A DNA stretch of 64,000 nt from Mycobacterium sp. 852013-51886_SCH5428379. Its GTDB lineage: Bacteria; Actinomycetota; Actinomycetes; Mycobacteriales; Mycobacteriaceae. Where the stretch lies: NCBI RefSeq assembly GCF_001665575.1, contig NZ_LZSU01000042.1, forward strand, positions 62,001-126,000, in the 5' to 3' direction. Each line of letters starts with the position of its first letter. The first letter of the stretch is position 1. Both the position numbers and the translations under genes were made by a program. Under the pieces are notes generated by a model. The model was not told where the DNA came from. It was given only the letters and a program-made list of their open reading frames with translations, and did no database searches. Positions 9,358 to 17,968 of this stretch are shown piece by piece.

Positions 9358-10103
9358 ACCAGGTCGCCGTCGTCCGCGTCGATCGACCGCAGCACCGTCA
9401 GCGTCGGGTGCCCGGCGATGAGAAGCGCGGTGTCCGTGCCCTCCTCGGGTTCGTCGGACACCTCGACCTCGGACAGGTGCAGGCCGCCGTCACCGACCTC
9501 GTCGACGCGGGCCTGTACCTCCCCGCCCCGTGCCAGCCGCGCATGGCGCAGCGGTTTGAGTTCCGATTCAGGACAGTCGGGCACATTGAGCGAGAGCGCG
9601 GTGCCCTCGGGCGCGTCGGCCAGCAGCTCGAGCACCGGCCCCACCAGGTTGGCCGCGGTGTCCCAGTGCCGTTCACCGGTCGGATGCAGCGGGACGTCGA
9701 GCGAGACCGCCAGTCCTTTGACGTCGTTGATCTTCGCGGTGAGCGCCGCGCCGACCGTACCCGAGTGCAGGATCGCGCGTCCGACGTTACCGCCGTGGTT
9801 GATTCCCGACAGCACGACATCCGGTGGCTCCTCGAACCAGCCGTTGAGCGCGGCGTGCACGATGTGTCCGGGTTGCGCGCGCACGGCCCACACCTCGATA
9901 CCGTTCAGGCCGGGCAGCTCCCGCCGTTCGACGACGGTGCGGCCGTCCTCGCGGACCGCGGTCAAGGCGGCACTCGCGCCGCTGGCCTGTTCGGCCGGGG
10001 CGGCCACGATCACCTCGAGGCCCGCGGCCTTCGCGGCCGAAGCCAGCGCAAAAAGGCCGGGGGAGTCGATCCCGTCGTCGTTGGTCACCAGTGCGCGGCG
10101 CAC
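9324..10103 (-). CDS. surE: 5'/3'-nucleotidase SurE
   Basis: SurE is a metal-dependent phosphatase acting on nucleoside 5'- and 3'-monophosphates. The 259-residue protein opens with the metal-binding TNDDGIDSPG (Asp9, Asp10) and has the loop SGINHGGNVG, whose Asn also ligates metal, then HSGTVGAALTA. Length and order match the family. The start codon is GTG at 10103. It ends inside the 3' end of the convergent membrane protein. The PfkB-type kinase gene ends 45 bp upstream on the same strand. Confidence 0.95.
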   Translation of the reverse strand: MRRALVTNDDGIDSPGLFALASAAKAAGLEVIVAAPAEQASGASAALTAVREDGRTVVERRELPGLNGIEVWAVRAQPGHIVHAALNGWFEEPPDVVLSGINHGGNVGRAILHSGTVGAALTAKINDVKGLAVSLDVPLHPTGERHWDTAANLVGPVLELLADAPEGTALSLNVPDCPESELKPLRHARLARGGEVQARVDEVGDGGLHLSEVEVSDEPEEGTDTALLIAGHPTLTVLRSIDADDGDLVQNWLDSSGRR

Positions 10104-10148
10104 GCGCTACCTCCCCGAGTCTCGTTGTCTCGCATCACTTCTGTCCGT

Positions 10149-11174
10149 TCACTTCCAGGGCCGCAGCTCGACCCGTTCGGCGAGTGTCTGCACGGCGCGC
10201 GCACCGCCGGTGCCCAATCCGTGCCGCACGACGTTGAGCGCGCCGCAGGCCGCCCCGATCTGCAGGGCCCGGCGCAACGACTCGCCCTGCGCCAGAGCGG
10301 AAACGATGCCCGCGGTCATCGAATCTCCTGCGCCCGCGGAGTCGGCCGGCTCCAGGCTCGGCATTGCGATCTCGACGATGTCCCCGCCGCGCGTCGAGTT
10401 GTCGGGGTCCTGCTCGTCGAGCAGGGCGAGTGCCGGTGCGGCGCCCGAGCGGGAGACGACGACGGTGCCTGCCCCGTCTTTGCGCATAGCGCGCATGCCC
10501 TCGACGAGATCCTTGGCGTCCTCGGACTTCGCACGCCCGTCGGCGAGCAGTTCCTCGTGGCTGACCTTGATGAGGCTGGGCTTGCCGGCGAGCACCGCCT
10601 CGAGCCGCTCGCCCGACAGGTCGGCGGCGACCTGACATCCGTTGGCGCCGAGATCGGTGGACAGGCGGCGATATAGGTCGGGGGAGATGACGTCGTCCTC
10701 CTGCGGACCCGACAGCAGCACTCGGCCGTGCGTCAGCCCCTCGGTGAGGGTGAGTTCGTACAGCGAATCGGTCTCGTGGCGGTCCAGCGGATGGCCCGCG
10801 GTTTCGGCGATGACGTCGCGGCCGCCGGAGCGCCGGTCGTGGACATAGGAGCCGTTACGCGAGGTGACCGGAACGGTCCGCACGGTGATGCCCTTGCCGG
10901 ACAGCATGGGGCCGATGACGTCGCCCGTCTCACCGCCGAGCGCACAGCACAGCACGACGGGCACGCCGAGCGAGGACACCATGCGGGACTGCCAGACGCC
11001 TTGTCCGCCGGCGTGGACGTGGATGTCGGCTTCGCCGGAGAGATCCTCGATGGTCACCGTCAGGACGGGCAGCGGGGCGAAGATGACGACGGCGTTCCCA
11101 CGGTCAGCGGATTCGGACTCGGAGGACTGCTCGTCGCTGGTGGCGCCCCTCGATGGGCTCGCTTTCTTCGTCAT
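10149..11174 (-). CDS. PfkB-family sugar kinase (1-phosphofructokinase-like)
   Basis: This 341-residue ribokinase/PfkB-fold protein has the HAGGQGVWQSRMVSSLG substrate-binding stretch typical of the 1-phosphofructokinase/tagatose-6-phosphate branch and the C-terminal signature SAGAGDSMTAG. Asp284 is the probable catalytic base. The first 30 residues are a polar, Ser/Glu-rich tail not usual for the family; a later start is possible, though no better in-frame ATG is evident before the domain. No phosphotransferase genes are nearby, so its sugar substrate is open. Confidence 0.88.
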   Translation of the reverse strand: MTKKASPSRGATSDEQSSESESADRGNAVVIFAPLPVLTVTIEDLSGEADIHVHAGGQGVWQSRMVSSLGVPVVLCCALGGETGDVIGPMLSGKGITVRTVPVTSRNGSYVHDRRSGGRDVIAETAGHPLDRHETDSLYELTLTEGLTHGRVLLSGPQEDDVISPDLYRRLSTDLGANGCQVAADLSGERLEAVLAGKPSLIKVSHEELLADGRAKSEDAKDLVEGMRAMRKDGAGTVVVSRSGAAPALALLDEQDPDNSTRGGDIVEIAMPSLEPADSAGAGDSMTAGIVSALAQGESLRRALQIGAACGALNVVRHGLGTGGARAVQTLAERVELRPWK

Positions 11175-11216
11175 GGGTCACCTGTACCCACTTCGGGCAT
11201 GTCGGCACAGACGCGC

Positions 11217-11633
11217 TCAGCGGTCGCGGCGGAACCGCGGCTTCGGCTTCTCGTCCGTCGGCTTGGCGGGCGGCTCGTCCCGCGGGCCCAGTCCGGTGAT
11301 CCGCCCGACCGTGCCCACCCCGGGCAGATTGCCCACGGCGCGGTACATCGCGTCGCCCTGCGCGATGAGGGCCTGCAGTTGCGGCAGGACGCGGTCCATC
11401 GCCTGCAGCGTCGGGTCCGCGAGTGCGATGTACCTCTCGAACCGGTCCAGGGTGGTGTTGAGGCGTTCGGTCGCCTTCGCCAGGTTCTCGATCAGCTCGG
11501 GCAGCTGACCGACGAGCTGAGCCGAGGCCGTCGGCATCCGGAGCGCGCCGGCGGCGACATCCTGCGCGGCCTGGAGCGCACCTTGCGCGGCGGCCCGGAT
11601 GTCGCCGGGCGTCGGGTTCTTCGATTCAGCCAT
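11217..11633 (-). CDS. Small phasin-like hypothetical protein
   Basis: This 138-residue protein is rich in Ala, Gln and Leu and mostly helical. Residues 10-110 form amphipathic heptad-like helices (AAQGALQAAQDVAAGALR; LIENLAKATERLNTTLDRF), followed by a basic, proline-rich tail ending in KPRFRRDR. This is the general look of mycobacterial phasin-like or granule-associated proteins, but I recognise no defined domain. ATG 11633 begins MAESKNPTPGD; an in-frame ATG at 11651 would add six residues. Confidence 0.7.
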   Translation of the reverse strand: MAESKNPTPGDIRAAAQGALQAAQDVAAGALRMPTASAQLVGQLPELIENLAKATERLNTTLDRFERYIALADPTLQAMDRVLPQLQALIAQGDAMYRAVGNLPGVGTVGRITGLGPRDEPPAKPTDEKPKPRFRRDR

Positions 11634-11708
11634 GACCCAACTGTGCAGCACGCGGTGCGCGATATGGCTGCTTTCGGGGCGCGCCGCGCGCGAAGTTGCG
11701 TAACGGGG

Positions 11709-12584
11709 TCAGCCGAGTTCCGCCAGCTGAGCCACCGCGGGCGCCATACCGTCGATCCACGACGACGGCGACCCGCCTGGCGTCGTGATGATCACCGTGT
11801 GCACCCCGAGCTTCGCGTAATCGGCCATCTGTCGGACGAAGTCGTCGCGAGTGTCCGGTTCCGGCTTCGGATTCTCCGCGAGGATCGTCACCTCGATTTC
11901 CGCGAAGTCCCGATCGACGTCGTCGCAGTGTCGCCGCAGCACGTCGATCTTGTGCCGGACATCGTCGGGCGATGACGCGAACAGATTGCACGCATCGCCG
12001 TACGCCGCGACCAGCCGCAGGGTCTTGCGTTCACCGCTGCCGCCGATCAGCACCTTCGGCTTGTTGATCGGCTGCGGATTACACAGCGTCTCGGCCAACT
12101 CGTAATGCTTGCCGTGGAACGGACCGTTGTTCTGCGGATCCCACATCTGTGCGCAGATCTGCAGTGTCTCCTCGAGGCGCTCGAAGCGTTCGGCCAGCGG
12201 CGGGTACGGGACCCCGAGCCCGAGATGCTCCCGCTCGAACCACGCCGCCCCGATGCCGAGCACGGCCCGGCCGCCGGAGAGCACGTCCACGGTCGTGACC
12301 GTCTTGGCGAGCAGTCCCGGATGCCGGTACGTCACGCCGGTGACCAGCAGCCCGAGCCGGATCTGCGTGGTGTGGGCGGCCAGGAAGGCCAGCGACGTGT
12401 AGCCCTCGAGCATGTTGGCCTCGGCCGGCAGGCCGGTGGGTTCGATCTGGAAGAAGTGGTCCATGAACGACAGCCAGGTCGCTCCGGACGCCTCGGCGGC
12501 GTCGCCGACCCGGGCGAGTTCACCGGCGATGGCGCTCGTCCCGCCGTCGATGTCGAAGATGGGCACGTGAAATCCAAGGTCCAT
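11709..12584 (-). CDS. LLM-class F420-dependent oxidoreductase
   Basis: This 291-residue luciferase-like TIM-barrel protein belongs to the F420-dependent subgroup common in mycobacteria. Recognisable parts are the N-terminal strand MDLGFHVPIFDIDGG, GLLVTGVTYRHPGLLAKTV, the signature LSGGRAVLGIGAAWFEREH, and the cofactor loop KVLIGGSGERKTLRLVA. It would reduce or oxidise an unknown substrate with F420. ATG 12584 is preferred over 12617 because the barrel strand begins there. Confidence 0.9.
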   Translation of the reverse strand: MDLGFHVPIFDIDGGTSAIAGELARVGDAAEASGATWLSFMDHFFQIEPTGLPAEANMLEGYTSLAFLAAHTTQIRLGLLVTGVTYRHPGLLAKTVTTVDVLSGGRAVLGIGAAWFEREHLGLGVPYPPLAERFERLEETLQICAQMWDPQNNGPFHGKHYELAETLCNPQPINKPKVLIGGSGERKTLRLVAAYGDACNLFASSPDDVRHKIDVLRRHCDDVDRDFAEIEVTILAENPKPEPDTRDDFVRQMADYAKLGVHTVIITTPGGSPSSWIDGMAPAVAQLAELG

Positions 12585-12623
12585 GCTTCGCGACAACCGG
12601 TGTGACCCGCGCCGCATTCCCGC

Positions 12624-13784
12624 TCAGGAGAACTCGTGCGGAAATTCCTCGTCGCGGCCCTGAAAGGACAAGATGGCCGGGTTGAGCACCCTGCCGTCCC
12701 GAATCTCGATGGCGCGCTTGATGGTCGGTGTCTGGTCCCACGCCGTCGGCCCGGCCATCACGGTCTGCAGATGGGGGAGCAGCGCCTCGCTGATCTCCCA
12801 GGTCGCCGAATTCCACAGGTACGACGGGCTGTGGTCGACGGCGTAGTAGAGCAGGCCGTCACCGACGGTGCGCGACGGATCGGCGAACGACGTCGGCTCG
12901 GCCCAGCTGAATCCCATCCCCGCATCGCAGGACACGTCGATCAGCAGGCTGCCCCGCCGGAACGCCGGCAGGTCCTCGATCGACAGGAAGATCAGCGGCG
13001 CCGTCGGATCCTGCAGCACGCAGTTGACGACGATGTCGTGTTCGGCGAGGAACCCGGCGACCGGGACGATGCCGTCCTCCGGGGTGTCGGCCCAGATGCC
13101 GTCCACCTGGTCCTGATCATTGGAGCCCTGACCCATCTGCACGATCTGTGTCCCGGGAATGGGCGAACCCACTGCGGCCACATCACGGCTGGTCAAGACC
13201 TGCACGTCGTCGACGCCGTGGGCCTGCAGCGCGGTGACCGCACCGCGTGCGGTGGCGCCGAAACCGATGACGGCCGCGCTCATCCGGGGTCCGTAGGTGC
13301 CGGTGATCCCGGCCAGCTGGAAGGCGTGAAGCACCGAGCAGTAGCCGGCGAGCTCGTTGTTCTTGTGGAAGACGTGCAGGCCGAAGCTGCCGTCCTCCTT
13401 CCAGTGGTTCATCGCCTCGAACGCGATCAGCGTCAACTCGCGGTCGATCGCGACCTGGGTGAGCTCGGTGTCCTGCACGCAGTGCGGCCACCCCCACACG
13501 ATCTGCCCGGACCGCATCTCGGCGAGGTCCTCGGCCTGCACTTTGGGCAGCACGATGACGTCGCAGTCGGCGATCAGCTCGGCGCGGGTACGGACACCGC
13601 CGACGAACTCGGCCAACCCGTCGTCGGTGGCGCCGAAGTCGGCGCCGTAGCCGCTCTCGAAGAACAGCCGCCCGCGGATCTCGGGGTCGATTTTGCTCAG
13701 ATGCGCCGGATGGATGGGCAGCCGCTGTTCGTCGGGCTTGCGCGAGTGCGCCAGCACGCCCACCGAGAGCTCGGGGCCGGTCAT
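12624..13784 (-). CDS. Alanine dehydrogenase/CEOS-like NAD(P)-dependent enzyme
   Basis: This 386-residue protein resembles N5-(carboxyethyl)ornithine synthase within the alanine dehydrogenase/PNT superfamily. The N-terminal substrate domain (KPDEQRLPIHPAHL; RLFFESGYGADFG) is followed by a Rossmann segment around residues 160-190 (MSAAVIGFGATARGAV) and a C-terminal part. CEOS reductively joins pyruvate to the side chain of ornithine or lysine. No other opine genes are present, so the substrate is uncertain. The ATG overlaps the stop of the upstream SDR by 4 bp, implying coupled translation. Confidence 0.82.
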   Translation of the reverse strand: MTGPELSVGVLAHSRKPDEQRLPIHPAHLSKIDPEIRGRLFFESGYGADFGATDDGLAEFVGGVRTRAELIADCDVIVLPKVQAEDLAEMRSGQIVWGWPHCVQDTELTQVAIDRELTLIAFEAMNHWKEDGSFGLHVFHKNNELAGYCSVLHAFQLAGITGTYGPRMSAAVIGFGATARGAVTALQAHGVDDVQVLTSRDVAAVGSPIPGTQIVQMGQGSNDQDQVDGIWADTPEDGIVPVAGFLAEHDIVVNCVLQDPTAPLIFLSIEDLPAFRRGSLLIDVSCDAGMGFSWAEPTSFADPSRTVGDGLLYYAVDHSPSYLWNSATWEISEALLPHLQTVMAGPTAWDQTPTIKRAIEIRDGRVLNPAILSFQGRDEEFPHEFS

Positions 13785-14770
13785 AGCCGGCCGACCTGCC
13801 GCAGTCCCTCGACGGTGTCGGCGATGGTCACCGCCGGATCGCGTTGCTTGATGCCCAGTTCACGTTCGGCCGGGCTGTCGTCCGAGGACGGCATCTGCGT
13901 GTAGTACTGCATGGCCGCAGAGTTGATCGGCGTCTCGAACGGGAGCTGATCGCCGATCACGTCGAACAGCCGGCCGAGGGTGCGCAGCGCGACGTCGGGC
14001 ACGGGTAGGACGGCGAGCGTGCGGTCCGCGGCCTTGCCCATCATCGACGCCAGATCCCCGACCGGTACGCGCTGGCCGCCGGCCATGTAGCGGCGCGCGC
14101 CCTTGCCCGGCTCCAGCAGCGCGACGTGCAGATCGGCCAGGTCGCGCACGTCGATCACGATCCACGCGGCACCGCGGCCGGGGACGCCGCGCATCTTGAT
14201 CGACGCCTCGACGCCTTCGGCCGCCTCCCCGAACTGGTCACCGGCCGGCGGCCCGAGCACCATTCCCGGATAGGTGATGTTGACCGGAGCGCCGCCGTCC
14301 TGCAGCCCGCGTGCGTACGCCTCGACGGCGGCCTTGGACCGGCCGTAGCCGTCCGAGCCGCCGACGACCGGCAGGTCGGCGTGCAGCACGTCCAGCCCCG
14401 GTTTGAACAACGCGGAGAAGCTCGAGACGTGGATGATCGGGTCGATGCCCGCCTTGGCCGCCCCGCCCAGCACCAGGCGCGCGCCCTCCAGATTCGTGCG
14501 CAGCATCTCGTCGGCCATCGCGGGATCGGTGGAAACCATTGCCGCGCAATGAATCACCGCATCGCAGCCGTCGAGAGCCTCGGCCGTCGACTCCGGATCG
14601 GCGATGTCACCGATGATGTGGTCGCTGATGTCGACGCCGATCTTGGCGGCACTGGTCTCTAGGCGCTCGACCTTGCGCACCAGCAACCGCGTCTGGTGGC
14701 CCGCATCCTGGACCGCTTTGGCCGTCCAGGCGCCGACGAACCCGGTGGCGCCTGTGATCAGAACTCTCAT
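13781..14770 (-). CDS. NAD-dependent epimerase/dehydratase (extended SDR)
   Basis: This 329-residue extended short-chain dehydrogenase has the nucleotide-binding motif TGATGFVG at residues 6-13 and a catalytic YxxxK in YGRSKAAVEAY. The fold matches dihydroflavonol-reductase/3-beta-HSD-like enzymes. I chose ATG 14770 because GAGGG lies 6 nt upstream of it; ATG 14776 directly abuts that element. It overlaps the downstream CEOS-like gene by 4 bp, so the two probably act on one pathway. The substrate is not evident. Confidence 0.88.
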   Translation of the reverse strand: MRVLITGATGFVGAWTAKAVQDAGHQTRLLVRKVERLETSAAKIGVDISDHIIGDIADPESTAEALDGCDAVIHCAAMVSTDPAMADEMLRTNLEGARLVLGGAAKAGIDPIIHVSSFSALFKPGLDVLHADLPVVGGSDGYGRSKAAVEAYARGLQDGGAPVNITYPGMVLGPPAGDQFGEAAEGVEASIKMRGVPGRGAAWIVIDVRDLADLHVALLEPGKGARRYMAGGQRVPVGDLASMMGKAADRTLAVLPVPDVALRTLGRLFDVIGDQLPFETPINSAAMQYYTQMPSSDDSPAERELGIKQRDPAVTIADTVEGLRQVGRL

Positions 14771-14884
14771 CGACATCCCTCGCTGTTCGCGCATACGGAA
14801 CGGCCTCGGACACTACCGGGCCGCAATGGCACCACACTTATGCCCGATGCGGGGGAAGAATGAACGTGACGTCGGCGAATCGCG

Positions 14885-15466
14885 TCAGCTGACAGCGACG
14901 AACGGACTGATCGCGTCGCGCGCGAACTGGAAAACGTTGACGTTCGGGCTGCCGTCGGGATAGCTCACGGTGGCAAGCACATTGCCGCCCGCATCGACGA
15001 AGTTGCCATCCGCGCGGTCCTGATGGGTCGACGACGTCACCAGGATGATCCCCGAGGTGCCGGCCTCCTTGGCCAGCGGCACCGAGAACCTCGCGTTCTG
15101 GACGGTGCTGTTCGCCCGGTCTTCGACGATGATCCGGTGGGCCGGGAATCCGAGCATCACCAGCATGTTGCGCATCTGTCCCGCCTCGGTCTTTCCGTTG
15201 CGCGGGTTACCGCCGGTAACGATGATCGGTGACTGCGGAAAGAACTGCGCCACAGTCAGTCCCGTGAGTACCCGGCGGCGCAGAATGGTGCGCATGCTGC
15301 CGTCGGGTTCCAGGCCGTAGCCCAGGACGACGATCGCGGGCTTGGAGAAGTCCTTCGCCGCCACCGGGGCGGGCTGGGCGTGCGACACCGCCGGGGACAC
15401 CCCGCCCAGAACGCCGGCGACCACGAGCGCGGCGGCGGCCAGAGCGGTTCTCCAACGGTGGCGCAT
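14885..15466 (-). CDS. Secreted DUF218 (YdcF/SanA-like) protein
   Basis: This 193-residue protein has a typical signal peptide (basic MRHRWR, hydrophobic AAAALVVAGVLGG, likely cleavage after SHAQ). A DUF218 domain follows: AIVVLGYGLEPDGS, then PIIVTGGNPRNGKTEAG, then IIVEDRANSTVQNA, then ILVTSSTHQDRA. DUF218 proteins (ElyC, SanA, YdcF) act in envelope maintenance; the reaction is not well established. ATG 15466 has GGAGG about 5 nt upstream. It is transcribed away from the GAF-ANTAR genes. Confidence 0.9.
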   Translation of the reverse strand: MRHRWRTALAAAALVVAGVLGGVSPAVSHAQPAPVAAKDFSKPAIVVLGYGLEPDGSMRTILRRRVLTGLTVAQFFPQSPIIVTGGNPRNGKTEAGQMRNMLVMLGFPAHRIIVEDRANSTVQNARFSVPLAKEAGTSGIILVTSSTHQDRADGNFVDAGGNVLATVSYPDGSPNVNVFQFARDAISPFVAVS

Positions 15467-15637
15467 GCGACCTCCACGGCAGACATTCGGTGGGGTGGGT
15501 GATGTCAACGGTGTCATCGTGTCCAGCGGTGCGGTTGTTACCGCGGGCCGGCGACTCGCTATTCCGCTCCGCCTGGAGGAGGGTGGGGGAGTGACGTCTG
15601 TCTCCGGCCTGGCTCCCCCACCACCGTTCGGCTGACC

Positions 15638-16345
15638 GTGTCGATCGACAAACGACTGCTCGACGCGGTCGACGGCCGGCGGGGGACCGACGCCGCCGAC
15701 CGGCTCTGCGAGGCCTGCGTGCTGCTTTTCGACGTCGACGCCGCCGCGATCTCCATCGTGTTCGACGGCGCGAGCAGGGGCACGCTGGGATCGAGCGACG
15801 AACCCGCCCGCCGCTTCGACGAGGTGCAGTTCGTCGTGGGCGAGGGCCCCTGCCTGGAGACGGTGACCGCCCGAGTCCCGGTGTCGATCGCCGATCTCGC
15901 CGATCCCGCGGAAACCCGCTGGCCTGCCTACGGGCGGGCGATGCTGGCCTACGACATCCGCGGCATCCACGCGCTACCCGTCGTGGTGGCGGGTGAGTAC
16001 GTCGGTGCACTCGACCTGTTCACGTATCTGCCCGGCACCCTCAGCAGTTCTCAGCTGACCGGCGCGGTCGCCGCCGCGGAACTGGCCGCGATGTCCCTCC
16101 TCGACCTGATGACCGACGATCTGCGCGCCGCTGTGGACGAACCCGGCAACAACGCCTGGACCGAGCTCAACGCGCTCAGCCGCGTCGAGGTAAGCCAGGC
16201 GACCGGCATGCTCGTCGCCCAGCTCGGAGTCGAACCGGCCGAGGCGCTGGTCCGGTTGCGGGCCCATGCGTACGCCACCGGCCGGACCGCCACCGACGTG
16301 GCGCGCGACATCCTGGACCGCCGGTTGACACTCGAAGCCGACTGA
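15638..16345 (+). CDS. GAF-ANTAR regulatory protein 1
   Basis: The 235-residue protein joins a GAF sensor domain (about 15-150; FVVGEGPCLETV and WPAYGRAM are typical) to a C-terminal ANTAR RNA-binding helix bundle (about 170-232; VEVSQATGMLVAQLG, YATGRTATDVARDIL). ANTAR proteins bind paired hairpins in mRNA leaders and stop termination. The signal for this GAF domain is unknown. The start is GTG 15638. A second GAF-ANTAR gene follows 40 bp downstream, so the two probably share a transcript. Confidence 0.92.
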   Translation: MSIDKRLLDAVDGRRGTDAADRLCEACVLLFDVDAAAISIVFDGASRGTLGSSDEPARRFDEVQFVVGEGPCLETVTARVPVSIADLADPAETRWPAYGRAMLAYDIRGIHALPVVVAGEYVGALDLFTYLPGTLSSSQLTGAVAAAELAAMSLLDLMTDDLRAAVDEPGNNAWTELNALSRVEVSQATGMLVAQLGVEPAEALVRLRAHAYATGRTATDVARDILDRRLTLEAD

Positions 16346-16385
16346 CGTGCCGCACCACTGACTCTCATCCCGGATAGGAGGCACC

Positions 16386-17132
16386 ATGACCGCTCGCGAG
16401 ACCCAGGTCCTCAGCGCAGTCGCTTCGCTCGTCGACAGCCTGCTGGTCGATTTCGACGTGGTGGACCTACTGACCGATCTCACCAGCCGCTGTACCGACC
16501 TGCTCGACATCGCCGCCGCGGGCGTGCTGCTCGCCGACCCGCTCGACCAGCTGCGGCTGCTCGCCGCCACGTCGGAGGCCGCGCACGAACTCGAGCTGTT
16601 CCAGCTGCAGGCCGACGAGGGTCCGTGCGTCGACTGCTTCGCCAGCGGGGAATCAGTGTCGATCGCTGACATCGGCGCGGCTGCTGACCGCTGGCCCCGG
16701 TTCGCTCCCGCGGCCACCCGAGCCGGCTTCGCCTCGGTGCACGCCCTGCCGATGCGTGCGGCCGGGATCGCCCTCGGCGCGCTGGGTCTCTTCGGCGCCC
16801 AGCCCGGCGAACTCGGCGACAGTAATCGGCTGATCGGTCAGACCCTGGCCCACATCGCCAGCGTGGCGATTCTGCAGGAGCGTCCGCCGACCCCGGCGAC
16901 GGTGCTGCCGCAACTGCGCACCGCGCTGACCCGGCGCACGGCCGTCGAACAGGCGAAAGGGTTCCTGCGCGGCACCCTCGGCATCTCCGTCGAGGAGGCG
17001 TTCGTCGTGTTGCGCACCTATGCCCAGAGCCGCGCCGACCACCTCAGCGACGTCGCGCGCCGGTTGATGACCGACCCCGAGGCCCGCCCGGCGATGGTGG
17101 CGGCGATGGCGGAGATCGCACGCCCGGGGTAG
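16386..17132 (+). CDS. GAF-ANTAR regulatory protein 2
   Basis: This 248-residue paralogue of the preceding gene has a GAF domain at about 10-165 (LQADEGPCVDCFASGE, then WPRFAPAA) and an ANTAR domain at about 183-240 (RTAVEQAKGFLRGTLGISVEEAF, then LSDVARRLM). ATG 16386 is preceded by TAGGAGG ending 5 nt upstream. It converges on a third GAF-ANTAR gene with only 9 bp between stops. The role is presumably antitermination in response to a small molecule or redox signal. Confidence 0.92.
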   Translation: MTARETQVLSAVASLVDSLLVDFDVVDLLTDLTSRCTDLLDIAAAGVLLADPLDQLRLLAATSEAAHELELFQLQADEGPCVDCFASGESVSIADIGAAADRWPRFAPAATRAGFASVHALPMRAAGIALGALGLFGAQPGELGDSNRLIGQTLAHIASVAILQERPPTPATVLPQLRTALTRRTAVEQAKGFLRGTLGISVEEAFVVLRTYAQSRADHLSDVARRLMTDPEARPAMVAAMAEIARPG

Positions 17133-17141
17133 ACCGTCAGG

Positions 17142-17939
17142 TCACCGGTGCCGGGCTTTGGCGCGCCGCACCGCCTCGTCGACCAACCGTTCGGCGATGT
17201 CGCGCAGCTTCATGTGCTCGCTCTGGCTCATCTGGACCATCCGGTCGAACGCCTCCTGCGACGTCGCCCCGGTGCGGCTGCGCAGGATGCCGACGGCCTG
17301 GTCGATCAGGGCGCGGCTGTCGAGGGCGCGGTGCAGCGTCTCGGTCCGGTTCTGTGCCTGCGCGAGCAGTCGCGCGTTGTACACCGACGCGGCGGCGGGA
17401 CCTGCGAATTGCGCGCCCAGCTGCACCGCCCAGTCGCCGAAGGCGTCGCGCTCGTAGGCGTATGCGTTGATTGCGCCGATGACGTCGTCTCCGACCAGCA
17501 GTGGCAGCGACAGGGCCGAGTGCACGCCCATCCGTGCCACCCGGCCGCCGAAGTGTGGCCACCGGCGGTCGCTGCCCAGGGATCCGCTGACGACCGGCCG
17601 ACCCGTCTCCATGCAGGTCAGGCATGGGCCCTCGTTGAACTGCTGGTACTGGACCGTGTCGATATCGCGGACGAAGTCCGCTGTGGCAGAGGAGGTGTGG
17701 ACGCTGGAAAGACCCTCGCCGGGCTCGATCAGGGCGACGCCCGCACCGTCGACACCCGGCATCGCGGTCACGGCGAATTCGGCGACGGTCCCGAGCGTCT
17801 CGGCGAGACCGCGGGCCCCCGCGACGATGCCCGCCACCCCGGTGAGACCGGCGTACAGATCCGCCTCGTCGGCGTGCACCTGCGGCGTCTCCGGGTCCAC
17901 CGGAGCCGTACGGCCGGGTTGGGCGTCGTAGTCAGGCAT
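17142..17939 (-). CDS. GAF-ANTAR regulatory protein 3
   Basis: This 265-residue protein has an extra 30-residue polar N-terminus, a GAF domain (about 35-185; FNEGPCLTCMETGRPV, then WPHFGGRV) and an ANTAR domain (about 195-258; SRALIDQAVGILRSRTG, then LRDIAERLVDEAV). It is transcribed 29 bp downstream of the fatty-acid ligase on the same strand, so it is likely in that operon. ATG 17939 starts MPDYDAQPG. Three such genes in 2.3 kb suggest duplication followed by divergence of the sensor. Confidence 0.92.
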   Translation of the reverse strand: MPDYDAQPGRTAPVDPETPQVHADEADLYAGLTGVAGIVAGARGLAETLGTVAEFAVTAMPGVDGAGVALIEPGEGLSSVHTSSATADFVRDIDTVQYQQFNEGPCLTCMETGRPVVSGSLGSDRRWPHFGGRVARMGVHSALSLPLLVGDDVIGAINAYAYERDAFGDWAVQLGAQFAGPAAASVYNARLLAQAQNRTETLHRALDSRALIDQAVGILRSRTGATSQEAFDRMVQMSQSEHMKLRDIAERLVDEAVRRAKARHR

Positions 17940-17968
17940 GTGAGTTCGAATGTAACGGGGGAAGCGCG

